Positions 17,032-26,394 are shown, numbered from the stretch's first letter. The stretch: DNA of 64,000 nt from DASZYF01 sp035545535 (GCA_035545535.1 DASZYF010000005.1:18754-82753); one strand, 5' to 3'. Notes: generated by a model not told the origin, from the letters alone. Made by a program: numbers and translations.

Positions 17032-18623
17032 ACGACGGGCATGGCACCGAGCCGGTGGCCCCCTCGCTGCGGTCACGCAGCGTCGTGCTGGCGCTGATCG
17101 TCGGGCTGCTCCTCGGCGCGATGTCCGCCGCCCTCCTCGGAGGCCGGCCGGCGCGGCTGGCCCCAACGGGCGCCGACGGCATCGCCCAGACCGACGGCGG
17201 CCCGGGGGTGCCCTCCGCCCCAACGGCGGCCGGCTCGGGTGCGGCGGCCCCATCGGCCGGCGGGCTCGGCTCGCCCACCGCCGCCGGGCCCGCCGGCGCG
17301 GGAGGCGGAGCGGCGACGGACGGCGCGGGCGCGACGTCGTCGACACCGCCGACCGACGGGGCTGGCGGCCGACCCCCGCAGGGCCGCGGGAAAGGTCAGC
17401 CGAGCGTCCTGGGCGTCAGCTGCTCGAAGCTGGACTCCGCCGGCGTGCGGGGCGTGACCCCGACCACGATCAAGATCGGTATAGGGCTCGCCGACCTCAC
17501 GCTGCTCGAGCCCGTCCTGGGCCCCGCCGCGCAGTTCGGCCCGCAGCAGCAGATCTTCGATGCGGTGCTCAAAGCCCTGAGCGCGAGCAACCCGCTTCCG
17601 TGCGGACGCAAGATCGTGCCCGTCTACGAGAAGTACCAGGTGCTCACCGAGGCCCAGTCTCGCGCCGTGTGCCAGAGCTTCATCAACGACGAGAAGGTCT
17701 TCGCAGTCATCACGACGTTCTCGTTCCGCTCTCCGCTGTGCGTCACTCAGGAGAACAAGACCTTCCTCATCGACCAGGGCTACCAGCTCTACAACGACGA
17801 CTTCGCCCAGTCCGGCGGCCGGCTGTTCGGCCTCGATCCCCCCGTCGACATCTGGTACCGGCTCTGGACGAGCTGGGTGATCGAGCGGCTCGCGAAGAAG
17901 CCGGGCGCCAAGCTCGGCGTCTACTACAACACCAGCAACCCCGAGCGCGTCGCCGTGGTGCAGGCCGACGTCCTCGACGTGCTGAAGGCCCACGGCATCA
18001 CGCCGGTCGTCGCCACGTCGAACGCCGGCGCCGAGACGCTGGTGACCGGTGACCCCAACGATCCGGCCGCGGTCCTCAAGTTCAAGAGCGCCGGCGTCAC
18101 CGACGTGATGATGTCGGTGGAGAACTTCATGCAGCAGGCGCAGCGCGAGGACTACCACCCGAGGTACTACTTCGCCGGATCGGACGCCGAGGACGCCAAC
18201 AGCGGGCGGTTCGACGCGACCAACGGCGACGGTGCGCAGGGCCTGGTCTGGGACCGCGTGAACGACTACTCGCGCGGCGTTGCCCCGACGGCCGACCAGG
18301 AGCGGTGCGTGCGCTACGCCACCGACGCGGGGATCGCCCGCCCGCGGCCCGAGTACGGCCAGTGGAACCTGACGATGATCGCGTGTGACGAGCTCGGGAT
18401 CGTGATCAAGGGCATCATCGCTGCCGGCGCAAACCTCACGACGGACCGATTGGTGCTCGGCGTGCGGACGGTGACGAGCTGGCCGGGGTACTTCGTCGCT
18501 GCCGGGGGCTTCACCGCCAGCAAGAACTGGCTGATCGACGAGAGCCGCGAGGCCCAGTACTACGGGGCCTGCTCCTGCTGGAAGAACACCACCGACTTCG
18601 CGCCGCTGGGCTCGTACCAGTGA
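17028..18623 (+). CDS. Membrane-anchored ABC transporter substrate-binding protein
   Basis: 531 aa. One N-terminal hydrophobic segment (VVLALIVGLLLGAMSAALLGG) has no lipobox cysteine, so the protein is probably held by an uncleaved membrane helix. A linker of ~90 residues rich in Gly/Ala/Pro follows, then the two-lobed periplasmic-binding domain from VTPTTIKIGIGLADLTLLEPVLG. It overlaps the fused transporter gene by 4 bases and is its cognate receptor. The domain differs clearly from the lipoprotein receptors at 49361 and 55490, so the ligand is probably different. The GTG follows an AAGGAGAAGG ribosome-binding site. Confidence 0.88.
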   Translation: MNDGHGTEPVAPSLRSRSVVLALIVGLLLGAMSAALLGGRPARLAPTGADGIAQTDGGPGVPSAPTAAGSGAAAPSAGGLGSPTAAGPAGAGGGAATDGAGATSSTPPTDGAGGRPPQGRGKGQPSVLGVSCSKLDSAGVRGVTPTTIKIGIGLADLTLLEPVLGPAAQFGPQQQIFDAVLKALSASNPLPCGRKIVPVYEKYQVLTEAQSRAVCQSFINDEKVFAVITTFSFRSPLCVTQENKTFLIDQGYQLYNDDFAQSGGRLFGLDPPVDIWYRLWTSWVIERLAKKPGAKLGVYYNTSNPERVAVVQADVLDVLKAHGITPVVATSNAGAETLVTGDPNDPAAVLKFKSAGVTDVMMSVENFMQQAQREDYHPRYYFAGSDAEDANSGRFDATNGDGAQGLVWDRVNDYSRGVAPTADQERCVRYATDAGIARPRPEYGQWNLTMIACDELGIVIKGIIAAGANLTTDRLVLGVRTVTSWPGYFVAAGGFTASKNWLIDESREAQYYGACSCWKNTTDFAPLGSYQ

Positions 18624-18672
18624 GCGGGGGAGCGGGCAGCCCTTGTCGACGCCGCGCTCGAGGAGCATCGTG

Positions 18673-20394
18673 ATGATCGGTTCGGTCCGTATCCGGAACC
18701 TCGTGTCGGGCGGCACGCTGCTGCTCTCCCTGCTCGCACCGGCGGCGGCGCGCGCGGCCGCGGCCGGCCCCGCCGAGCCGTCGCCCACCGTGCAGGGTCC
18801 GATCACCGGCGGCAGCCATGGCCGGGCCTTCAACGACTGGCCCTGGCCGCTGAAGGACTACGGCTACCGGCAAGACGAGTACTTCATCTCCGGCACCGCG
18901 AAGGCATACGGAGCGACCGCGCCTCCGGCGGCGTACAAGGTCCGGATCCAGGTGCTGCGGCCGATCGACCCGCGGCAGGCCAGCGGGACCGCCGTGGTGG
19001 AGTGGAACAACGTGAGCGCCCAGTACGACATCCCGCTCGGCTGGGTCTGGACCCACCCGCGCGTGATGAGCGACGGCGACGTCTACGTCATGGTCAGCGC
19101 GCAGGAGGTCGGGGTGTGCGGCAACGCGGCTGCGCTCAGCCTGGTCCGGGGGGCGGTGTCCGTCCCCGACCCGCTGGCCGGATCCGGCGTCGAGGTCTGC
19201 ACCCCGACGTCGTTGAAGGGCTGGGATCCGCAACGGTACGACTCGCTGCACCATCCCGGCGACGACTACAGCTTCGACATCTACTCCCAGGCGGTGCAGG
19301 CCATCCGGCACCCGCACGGGATCGACCCCGTCGCCGGCATCACCATCACGCACGTGATCGGCTACGGGCAGTCGCAGTCGGCCTCGCGGTTCGACGGCTA
19401 CCTGTGCAACGGGGCGGACCAGGCCGCGCACCTCATCGACGCGGCGATCATGGATGCGGACGTCGGCACCGCCATCACCTGCGTCCCGCGGGTACCCAGC
19501 ATCAAGCTGTGGAGTGAGGAGAGCGCGCGACCGGTGCCGAGCACCGCTTCGGCGAACCTGCGGATCTGGATGATCCCGGGAGCTCCGCACGAGGACGCCT
19601 GGCAGTCCAAGTACGAGGAGGCCTGGACCACCTACAACCTGGCCGGAGTGGCGCCGAGCCTGCCCGGCAACCGGGAGATGCAGGCCGACGCCGGCGACTA
19701 CGGCCAGGAAGGCATCACTCCCGGTGGGGAGACCTGCCTGCCCCACGGTGATGAGTACCCGCGTCGGTACATCGACGACGCCGCCTTCCAGGCGCTCAAG
19801 GACTGGATGCTGCACGGCCACCCCGCTCCGACCTTCCCGTCGGACGCGTTCACGCCGGCCGCCGGGGCGGTCGACGCGCCGTTCGGCAGCACGACCAACT
19901 TCCAGCACGACGCCCACCTCAACACCCTCGGTGGGATCCGCTCGCCGGTGCTCGACGTCCCGGTCGCGACCTACATCGGACCGACCTGCGCGCTGTTCGG
20001 CGAGACGATCCCCTTCACGTCGGTCCAGCTGGCGCAGCTCTACCCGACCCACGGCTCCTACGTCGACCGGATGTTCGCCAGCATCCAGTCCGCCGTCGCC
20101 GCGGGCTCGATGCTGCCGGTGGATGCGACCGACCTGATGCAGCGGGCGTGCGCGTCCAGCATCGGCGGTCCTCCCGCCGCCTCCTGCCCGCACATCACGG
20201 CGACCTCGCCCTACGCCGTGGACCACCCCGCGGCCACGGCCGAGCCCGCGACCCGACCGCAGCGGTCACCCGCACTCGCGGTCCGGCCCGGCACCCGTGG
20301 GCTCGCTGCGACCGGTCTCCCGGACGGAGCGGCGTTCGCGGCCCTCGGTCTGCTGGGCGCGGCGTGGTGCGTCCGTCGGTCCCGACAGACGTAG
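18673..20394 (+). CDS. Secreted, sortase-anchored alpha/beta hydrolase (Abhydrolase_10-like)
   Basis: 573 aa. The N-terminal signal peptide (RIRNLVSGGTLLLSLLAPAAARA) precedes a hydrolase domain with nucleophile elbow GYGQSQSASR and a later PHEDAWQ that may hold the catalytic His. The C-terminus is LAATG (20302-20316), a hydrophobic stretch and RRSRQT, the layout of a class E sortase substrate, so the enzyme should be linked to peptidoglycan. A role outside the cell, freeing an acid or alcohol from an ester, fits its place after the transporter genes. ATG 18673 has AGGAG 7 bases upstream; GTG 18670 is possible. The paralogue at 59615 shares the whole architecture. Confidence 0.87.
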   Translation: MIGSVRIRNLVSGGTLLLSLLAPAAARAAAAGPAEPSPTVQGPITGGSHGRAFNDWPWPLKDYGYRQDEYFISGTAKAYGATAPPAAYKVRIQVLRPIDPRQASGTAVVEWNNVSAQYDIPLGWVWTHPRVMSDGDVYVMVSAQEVGVCGNAAALSLVRGAVSVPDPLAGSGVEVCTPTSLKGWDPQRYDSLHHPGDDYSFDIYSQAVQAIRHPHGIDPVAGITITHVIGYGQSQSASRFDGYLCNGADQAAHLIDAAIMDADVGTAITCVPRVPSIKLWSEESARPVPSTASANLRIWMIPGAPHEDAWQSKYEEAWTTYNLAGVAPSLPGNREMQADAGDYGQEGITPGGETCLPHGDEYPRRYIDDAAFQALKDWMLHGHPAPTFPSDAFTPAAGAVDAPFGSTTNFQHDAHLNTLGGIRSPVLDVPVATYIGPTCALFGETIPFTSVQLAQLYPTHGSYVDRMFASIQSAVAAGSMLPVDATDLMQRACASSIGGPPAASCPHITATSPYAVDHPAATAEPATRPQRSPALAVRPGTRGLAATGLPDGAAFAALGLLGAAWCVRRSRQT

Positions 20395-20398
20395 CACA

Positions 20399-20417
20399 CT
20401 TAGTTAACGTTGTCTGT
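20399..20417 (+). promoter_or_regulatory. Leaderless promoter with CTTAGTTAAC site
   Basis: CTTAGTTAAC (20399-20408) repeats exactly the 10-mer at 7496. TAACGT (20405-20410) is a -10-like box located 7 bases before the ATG at 20418, implying transcription starts at or next to the A of the start codon. Confidence 0.55.
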
Positions 20418-21563
20418 ATGCTGGTCGAGGCGCGACAACGAGATGTGAGGATCCCCGTGGCCCCGTTCGAGCTCGACGACGACCAGCGGGCGCTCCGCGC
20501 GACGGTGCGCGACTTCGCCGGCGAGGCGTTCTCGGAGGCGGAGGTGCGCCGCCTCATGGCCGGGCCCTCGGGCCTCGAGCGACCGGTGTGGGAGCGCATG
20601 GCCACCGAGCTCGGGCTGCAGGGGCTGATGGTGCCCGAGCAGCACGGCGGCGCCGGTGCCGGGTTCGTCGAGCTCGCCATCGTGATCGAGGAGCTCGGCC
20701 GGCGCCTCGCGCCCGCGCCGTTCCTGTCCACGGCGCTGGCGACGCTGGCGATCACCGGCGCCGACGCACCGGACGACGCGATCGGTGAGCACCTCGCCGC
20801 CATCGCGGAGGGTCGCCGCGTCGCCGCGGTGGCCGTCGCGGAGGACGACGGGCGCTGGGACGCCGACGGCGTGCGCTGCGCCGCGAGCACGGTCGACGGC
20901 GGCTCTCGGATCGACGGCGCGAAGTCCTACGTCGCGGACGGCCTGATCGCCGACCTGCTCGTCGTGGCCGCCCGTGGCGAGGACGGGCCGGGCCTGTACC
21001 TGGTCGAGGCGGACGCGCCGGGGCTCACCCGCTCCGCGCTGGAGGTCTTCGACCCGACGCGGCGGCTCGCGCGGCTCGAGCTGCAGGCCGTTCCCGCGCT
21101 GCGGCTGTCCGGACCCGAAGGGGTCGACCGCTTCCTCGACCGCGCGCGCGTCGCCGTCGCCGCCGAGCAGGTCGGCGGGGCTGACCTCGCGCTGTCGATG
21201 GCGGTCGAGTACGCGAAGGAGCGCGTGCAGTTCGGCCGGCCCATCGGCAGCTTCCAGGCGATCAAGCACATGTGCGCCGACGCCTACGTCGACGTCGAGT
21301 CGGCCCGCTCGGCCGCCTACTACGGGGCGTGGGCGATCGATGAGGGGAGCCCGGAGCTGACGACGGTCGCGCCGCTCGCCAAGGCCTTCTGCTCGGAGAC
21401 CTTCGTCGAGGTGGCCATGACGAACATGCAGGTCCACGGCGGCATCTCGTTCACCTACGAGCATCCCGCGCACCTCTACTTCCGGCGGGCGCGGTCGGGT
21501 GCGCAGCTCTGGGGCAGCCCGCAGAGCCAGCGCGACCTCCTCGCCACCCGCATCGGACTGTGA
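20418..21563 (+). CDS. Acyl-CoA dehydrogenase, FadE-like (probable subunit of a heteromer)
   Basis: 381 aa. Acyl-CoA dehydrogenase fold: N-terminal helices (FELDDDQRALRATVRDFAGEAF), central beta domain, and C-terminal helices with KERVQFGRPIGSFQAIKHMCAD and MQVHGGISFTYEHPAHLYFRRA. The next gene encodes a second, dissimilar acyl-CoA dehydrogenase 14 bases away. In actinobacterial steroid and side-chain degradation such adjacent pairs form alpha2beta2 enzymes, which is the favoured reading here. ATG 20418 fits a leaderless start; GTG 20457, with GAGG upstream, would give a shorter N-terminus that also matches the family. Confidence 0.88.
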   Translation: MLVEARQRDVRIPVAPFELDDDQRALRATVRDFAGEAFSEAEVRRLMAGPSGLERPVWERMATELGLQGLMVPEQHGGAGAGFVELAIVIEELGRRLAPAPFLSTALATLAITGADAPDDAIGEHLAAIAEGRRVAAVAVAEDDGRWDADGVRCAASTVDGGSRIDGAKSYVADGLIADLLVVAARGEDGPGLYLVEADAPGLTRSALEVFDPTRRLARLELQAVPALRLSGPEGVDRFLDRARVAVAAEQVGGADLALSMAVEYAKERVQFGRPIGSFQAIKHMCADAYVDVESARSAAYYGAWAIDEGSPELTTVAPLAKAFCSETFVEVAMTNMQVHGGISFTYEHPAHLYFRRARSGAQLWGSPQSQRDLLATRIGL

Positions 21564-21577
21564 GACAGGAGGATCCG

Positions 21578-22834
21578 ATGGACGCCGTGACCACGACGGA
21601 CGGGACGACCGAAGCGCAGGTGCGCGCCGAGGTGCGGGCCTGGCTCGCCGAGCACTGGCAGGGCGGCAGCGCCGGACCGCAGTGGCGGGTCGCGCTCATC
21701 GAGTCCGGCTGGGCCGCACCCACCTGGCCGGTCGAGTGGTTCGGTCGCGGCCTGCATCGCAGCCTGCGGCGCGTCATCGCCGAGGAGTTCGCCGCCGTGG
21801 GCGCGCGGGTGCCCGCGCTCGACGTGACCCAGCTCTACGCGAACACGATCCTCGCGCACGGCACCGACGAGCAGAAGCGGCGCTTCATCCGGCCGTTGCT
21901 GGTGGGTGAGGCGCGCGGCTGCCTGCTCTACAGCGAGCCCGGCGCCGGCTCCGACCTCGCGGCGTTGCAGACCCGCGCCGAGCGTGACGGCGACGCGTGG
22001 CGCGTGACCGGTCAGAAGGTGTGGACCTCGGGCGCGCTGGAAGCGACGCACGGCCTGCTCATCGCACGCACCGACTGGGACGTGCCGAAGCACCGTGGCC
22101 TCACGTTCTTCTGGCTGCCCATGCAGCAGCCCGGCGTCGAGGTCCGCCCCATCCACCAGGTCACCGGCGGCTCGGAGTTCAACGAGGTCTTCCTGACCGA
22201 CGCGGTCGTGCCCGACGACCATCGCCTCGGCGAGGTCAACGACGGGTGGCGGGTGCTGCAGACCGCGCTCGGGTTCGAGCGGGTGATCATGGGCAGCGGC
22301 GCGGCCAAGCCCGACAAGCGGCGCGACCGGACCCCGGAGGAGCAGGCCCGGGCCGCGCGGCAGTCGCCGTGGACGCGCAAGGTCGGCGGCGCCGACTACG
22401 TCGAGCTCGCGAAGACCAGCGGGAAGGCCGACGACCCCGTGGCCCGCCAGGAGATCGCCCGGCTGTTCACGCTGGAGAAGGTCAACGAGTGGAACACGCT
22501 GCGCGCGCGGGCCGAGGCGCGCGGCGGCGGCTCGTCGCCGCTCTCGTCCATCGGCAAGCTCGCGATGTCGCGCATCGTGCACACCGGCGTGCGCGTGACG
22601 ACGAACCTCATCGGCACCGAGTCCGTGCTCGACGCCGACAGCTCGCCGGTGGCCGGGGAGATCAACCGCTCCGCGTTCGCCGCGTTCGTGACGTCGATCG
22701 GCGGGGGCACCGACCAGATCCAGCGCAACATCATCGGGGAGCGCGTGCTGGGCCTGCCGCGCGAGCCGGAGGTCGACCGGGACGTGCCCTTCCGCGACGT
22801 CCGCAAGGCCGGACCCGCGAGGCGACCGGTCTGA
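21578..22834 (+). CDS. Acyl-CoA dehydrogenase, FadE-like, second subunit
   Basis: 418 aa. FAD/substrate motif LLYSEPGAGSDLAALQTRAERDGDAW and WxVTGQKVWTS are intact, with the C-terminal IGGGTDQIQRNIIGERVLGLPREP typical of the steroid/side-chain FadE subgroup. A strong AGGAGG ribosome-binding site precedes the ATG. Placed directly after another dehydrogenase gene, it probably supplies the FAD-binding half of a heterotetramer. Residues ~245-290 contain a charged insertion (KPDKRRDRTPEEQARAARQ). The stop shares one base with the start of the CoA-transferase (TGATG). Confidence 0.9.
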   Translation: MDAVTTTDGTTEAQVRAEVRAWLAEHWQGGSAGPQWRVALIESGWAAPTWPVEWFGRGLHRSLRRVIAEEFAAVGARVPALDVTQLYANTILAHGTDEQKRRFIRPLLVGEARGCLLYSEPGAGSDLAALQTRAERDGDAWRVTGQKVWTSGALEATHGLLIARTDWDVPKHRGLTFFWLPMQQPGVEVRPIHQVTGGSEFNEVFLTDAVVPDDHRLGEVNDGWRVLQTALGFERVIMGSGAAKPDKRRDRTPEEQARAARQSPWTRKVGGADYVELAKTSGKADDPVARQEIARLFTLEKVNEWNTLRARAEARGGGSSPLSSIGKLAMSRIVHTGVRVTTNLIGTESVLDADSSPVAGEINRSAFAAFVTSIGGGTDQIQRNIIGERVLGLPREPEVDRDVPFRDVRKAGPARRPV

Positions 22835-25284
22835 TGGCCGAGGCCGACGCCGCCCGACCCGAGGTCGACCTCCCGCTCGCGGGCATCCGCGTGCTCGACC
22901 TCGTGACCGGCCCGCTCGCCGCCGTCGGTCGCCAGCTCGCCGAGTGGGGCGCCGACGTGCTGCGCATCGAGCCCCCCGGCGGCGCCGACGACCGGCGCGC
23001 GGGACGCACGGTCGGAGACGTGTCGATCGGGTTCGTCGCCGCAAACCTCGGCAAGCGCGCCGGCTCCCTCGACCTGAAGAGCCCCGCGGGCCGCCGCGCC
23101 CTCGACGAGCTGCTCGAAGGCGCCGACGTCGTCCTCGAGAGCACCCGGCCCGGCTCGGACGACGCGGCCGACCTCGACGTCGACGGCATCCGCGCGCGGC
23201 ACCCCGGCCTCGTGGTCCTGTCCATCACCCCGTTCGGGCGCGCGGGCGTGTGCAGCCGGTGGGAGGCGACCGGCCCGGTCCTCCACGCGCTGTCCGGTGA
23301 GCTCTCGCGCTCCGGCCTGCCCGGCCGGGCGCCGTTGCTGCCGCCCGGCGACTTGGCCTACGAGTGCGCCGCCGGTCAGGCCGTCTTCGTGGTGCTCCTC
23401 GCGCTGCTCGAGCGGCTGCGCACGGGCGAGGGAGATCACCTCGACTTCGCGGTGCTCGACGGCGTCGTGCACGCGCTCGACCCGGGCTACGGCATCGCCG
23501 GCAGCGCGACCGCCGGCGTCCCCGCCAGCAAGCTGCCCCGCGGTCGCCCGGACGCGGGCCACCAGTACCCGATCATCCGGTGCGCCGACGGCTTCGTCCG
23601 CATCTGCATCCTGGCCGCGCGGCAGTGGCGCGGCATGTTCGCGTGGATGGGCAGCCCCGAGGAGTTCGCCGACCCCTCCTACGAGAAGCTCACCACGCGC
23701 TACCGCTCGCCCACGCTGCTCCCGGCCATCGGCCGGTTCTTCGCCGACCAGACCCGCGCGGAGCTCGAGGCGGGCGGCCACCGCCATGGCGTGCCGACCG
23801 CGGCGGTGCTCGAGGTCGACGAGGCGGTGAGCTCCGAGCACGTGCAGGCGCGGCGCGCGTTCGTGCCCTTCGACCTCATCCCCGGCGATCTCGTCCCCGG
23901 CGTGACCGCTCCGCTGCCCGACGGTGTCGCCGAGATCGACGGCCGCCGCGCGGGCCTGCGCGGACCGGCACCCGTCGCGGTCGGTGATGGTCCGGCATGG
24001 TCCGCGGCCGGCGGTGACGTCACCGGCACCGCGACGACCGGCACCGCGACGACCGGCACCGCAACGGCCGACGCGTCGGACCGGCCGCTCGCCGGCCTGC
24101 GCGTCCTCGACCTCGGCGTCATCGTGGTCGGCGCCGAGCACGGGCGGCTGCTGGCCGACCAGGGCGCGGACGTCATCAAGGTCGAGAACGAGGCGTTCCC
24201 CGACGGCAGCCGGCAGAGCGCGGGCGCCGTGCCGATGACGGTGACGTTCGCCGCCGGTCACCGCAACAAGCGCAGCCTCGGCCTCGACCTCCGGTCCCCG
24301 CGCGGCAAGGAGCTGTTCCTGCAGCTCGTGGCCGACACCGACATCGTCCTGTCCAACTTCCGGCCCGGGACGCTCGAGTCGCTGGGCCTCGGCTACGACG
24401 TGCTGTCCCGGGTCAACCCGCGGGTGATCGTCGTCGACAGCTCGGCGTTCGGGCCGTCCGGACCGTGGAGCAGCCGCCTCGGGTACGGCCCGCTCGTGCG
24501 GGCGTCCGCCGGCCTCACCGCGCAGTGGCGCTACGACGACGACCCCGCCGGCTTCGCGGACGCCATCACCGTGTACCCCGACCACGTCGCCGCGCGGCTC
24601 GCCATCGCCGCCGCCCTGGCCCTGCTCGTCCGGCGCCGCCGCACGGGGCGCGGCGGCACCGTCAGCGTCAGCCAGCTCGAGGTGATGCTCGGGCACATGG
24701 CCGCGACGCTCGCCGAGGCGAGCCTCGTCCGGCAGGGCCTACCGGTCGAGGGTCGTCGTGCCGAGAGCGTCCCGTGGGGTGCGTTCCCGGCCGCGGGAGA
24801 CGACGAGTGGTGCGTCATCACCGTCCGGGACGATGACGACTGGCAGTCGCTGGTCAAGGTCATGCAGCGCGACGATCTCGTCGCCGATGCCGGCCTGGCT
24901 GCGCACGACGGACGCATGGCCGCTCGCGCCCGCATCGAGGCTGCGGTCACCGACTGGCTCGCCGAGCGTCGCGCCGCGGACGCCGCGGCCGCGCTGCAGG
25001 CCGTCGGCGTGCCGGCCGCCGAGATGCTGCGGGTGTCCGAGCTGCCCGAGCATCCCTACTTCGCGGAACGTTTCGTGTTCCGTCCGAGCGGCCACCCGGC
25101 CATCCGCCAGACGTTCTTCCTCGAGAACGCTCCCGTGCGTTCGCAACGCCTCCCCGATCCGCCGGACCGCCCGGCGCCGCTGCGCGGGGAGCACACCGAG
25201 CAGATCGCGCGCGAGCGACTCGGGCTCGACGAGGCGACGATCGCCGAGCTGGTCCGCGACGGCGTGCTCCAGCCCCCCACCTGA
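22834..25284 (+). CDS. Second fused double CaiB/BaiF-type CoA-transferase
   Basis: 816 aa with two type III CoA-transferase modules: VDLPLAGIRVLDLVTGPLAA near residue 10 and RPLAGLRVLDLGVIVVGAEHGRLLADQGADVIKVEN near 415. They are joined by a short low-complexity linker (TGTAT repeats) encoded by a 15-base tandem repeat. It probably loads or unloads CoA on the acid oxidised by the neighbouring dehydrogenases. It differs in sequence from the fused enzyme at 5024, so the two are not recent duplicates. The ATG overlaps the preceding stop by one base. Confidence 0.88.
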   Translation: MAEADAARPEVDLPLAGIRVLDLVTGPLAAVGRQLAEWGADVLRIEPPGGADDRRAGRTVGDVSIGFVAANLGKRAGSLDLKSPAGRRALDELLEGADVVLESTRPGSDDAADLDVDGIRARHPGLVVLSITPFGRAGVCSRWEATGPVLHALSGELSRSGLPGRAPLLPPGDLAYECAAGQAVFVVLLALLERLRTGEGDHLDFAVLDGVVHALDPGYGIAGSATAGVPASKLPRGRPDAGHQYPIIRCADGFVRICILAARQWRGMFAWMGSPEEFADPSYEKLTTRYRSPTLLPAIGRFFADQTRAELEAGGHRHGVPTAAVLEVDEAVSSEHVQARRAFVPFDLIPGDLVPGVTAPLPDGVAEIDGRRAGLRGPAPVAVGDGPAWSAAGGDVTGTATTGTATTGTATADASDRPLAGLRVLDLGVIVVGAEHGRLLADQGADVIKVENEAFPDGSRQSAGAVPMTVTFAAGHRNKRSLGLDLRSPRGKELFLQLVADTDIVLSNFRPGTLESLGLGYDVLSRVNPRVIVVDSSAFGPSGPWSSRLGYGPLVRASAGLTAQWRYDDDPAGFADAITVYPDHVAARLAIAAALALLVRRRRTGRGGTVSVSQLEVMLGHMAATLAEASLVRQGLPVEGRRAESVPWGAFPAAGDDEWCVITVRDDDDWQSLVKVMQRDDLVADAGLAAHDGRMAARARIEAAVTDWLAERRAADAAAALQAVGVPAAEMLRVSELPEHPYFAERFVFRPSGHPAIRQTFFLENAPVRSQRLPDPPDRPAPLRGEHTEQIARERLGLDEATIAELVRDGVLQPPT
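24022..24066 (+). repeat. 15-base tandem repeat, three copies, inside the CoA-transferase linker
   Basis: ACCGGCACCGCGACG is repeated three times in register (24022-24036, 24037-24051, 24052-24066, the last with one change). It encodes the Thr/Gly/Ala linker between the two CaiB modules. Copy number could vary by slippage without breaking the frame. Confidence 0.9.
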
Positions 25285-25440
25285 TAACTCCGATCACCGC
25301 GCCGACATCGACACGTGCGTACGCGCACCGACCCGAACGCTGACACGAGCCGATCTCGACCAACCCGACATCCGCGCGCGACCCGGCGCTCCCGCGCTGG
25401 CCGCCGCCTCCCGAGTCGATCAAGGACTTCTGCTGTCGAC

Positions 25441-25512
25441 CAAGGAGAACCGAGGGTCGTTCGTCGATTCGGACCCGCGGTTCTCCTTGATCAACTGCGG
25501 TTCTCCTTGATC
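25441..25512. repeat. Intergenic hairpin with two 16-base direct repeats
   Basis: The 333-base gap 25285-25617 holds no gene. It contains GCGGTTCTCCTTGATC twice (25477-25492 and 25497-25512) and an inverted copy CAAGGAGAACCG (25441-25452). The inverted copy pairs with 25478-25489, and inside it GGGTC pairs with GACCC, leaving a 13-base loop: a 12 + 5 base-pair stem with one mismatch. It may terminate the upstream operon or be a REP-like dispersed element. A partial GATCAAGGA copy lies at 25418-25426. The rest of the gap shows nothing else. Confidence 0.8.
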
Positions 25513-25617
25513 GACGGCAACCGACCGGGAAGCGCCGATCTGGAACGTCCTCATGAGCTGACGACTCGGCCTCCTCAGCACCGGTGGTGCGGTGGATCGG
25601 CGCCTAAGGTCCGCCTC

Positions 25618-26379
25618 ATGACCCTGATCCCGCCTGCGTTCAACCTGGAGGGTCGCGTCGCGATCGTCACGGGCGCGTCCGCAGGTCTCGGCGAGCGCTT
25701 CGCCCGTGTGCTGCACGCGAGCGGGGCGCAGGTGGTGGCGGTCGCGCGCCGCGCTGACAAGCTGCAGCACCTCGCGGACGAGCTGCCGGGGCTGCGGACG
25801 GTGACGGCCGACGTCACCGACGCGGCGGCCCGTCAGCGGCTCGTCGACACCGTCGTCGACGACCTCGGTCGCGTCGACGTGCTCGTGAACAACGCCGGCG
25901 GGGCGGTCGCCCGGCCGGCACTCGAGGAGACGGCGGAGTCGTTCGTCGACGCGCTCGGTCTGAACCTCGTCGCGCCCTTCGCCCTCGCCCAGCTCGTCGC
26001 CCGGCCGATGCTCGCGGCCGGCCGGGGCTCGATCATCAACATCGCATCGGTGCTCGGCACCATCTCGGCGTGGCCGGTCGCGAGCACCACGTACACCGCT
26101 GCGAAGGGCGGTCTCGTGCAGCTCACCCGCGAGCTCGCCTGCCAGTGGGCGGCCGGCGGGGTGCGGGTGAACGCGATCGCGCCCGGCTTCTTCCGCTCCG
26201 AGGCGATGGACGACGCCGCCACGGACGCGCTCGCCGGCTACATCCGGCGCGGGACGCCGATGGGGCGCATGGGCGACGTGCACGAGCTCGACGGCGCCCT
26301 GGTCTTCCTGGCGAGTGACGCGTCGTCCTACGTCACCGGTCAGGTGCTCGCGGTCGACGGCGGCTGGACCGCGCACTGA
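25618..26379 (+). CDS. Short-chain dehydrogenase/reductase (SDR)
   Basis: 253 aa classical SDR. Cofactor motif TGASAGLGERFARVL near residue 19, NNAGG, catalytic Ser in NIASVLGTISAW and YxxxK in TYTAAKGG; C-terminal SYVTGQVLAVDGGW. The R residues after the second strand (VARRADK) suggest NADP(H). It probably oxidises a hydroxyacyl-CoA or reduces a ketone. The ATG at 25618 aligns with the family start. It stands alone after the repeat element and converges with the P450 operon. Confidence 0.9.
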   Translation: MTLIPPAFNLEGRVAIVTGASAGLGERFARVLHASGAQVVAVARRADKLQHLADELPGLRTVTADVTDAAARQRLVDTVVDDLGRVDVLVNNAGGAVARPALEETAESFVDALGLNLVAPFALAQLVARPMLAAGRGSIINIASVLGTISAWPVASTTYTAAKGGLVQLTRELACQWAAGGVRVNAIAPGFFRSEAMDDAATDALAGYIRRGTPMGRMGDVHELDGALVFLASDASSYVTGQVLAVDGGWTAH

Positions 26380-26394
26380 CCGGCGCGATCTCCG

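Noticed and set aside
25441..25512. CRISPR array
   Set aside because: Only two adjacent direct copies with a 4-base gap and one inverted copy; no spacers and no cas genes.
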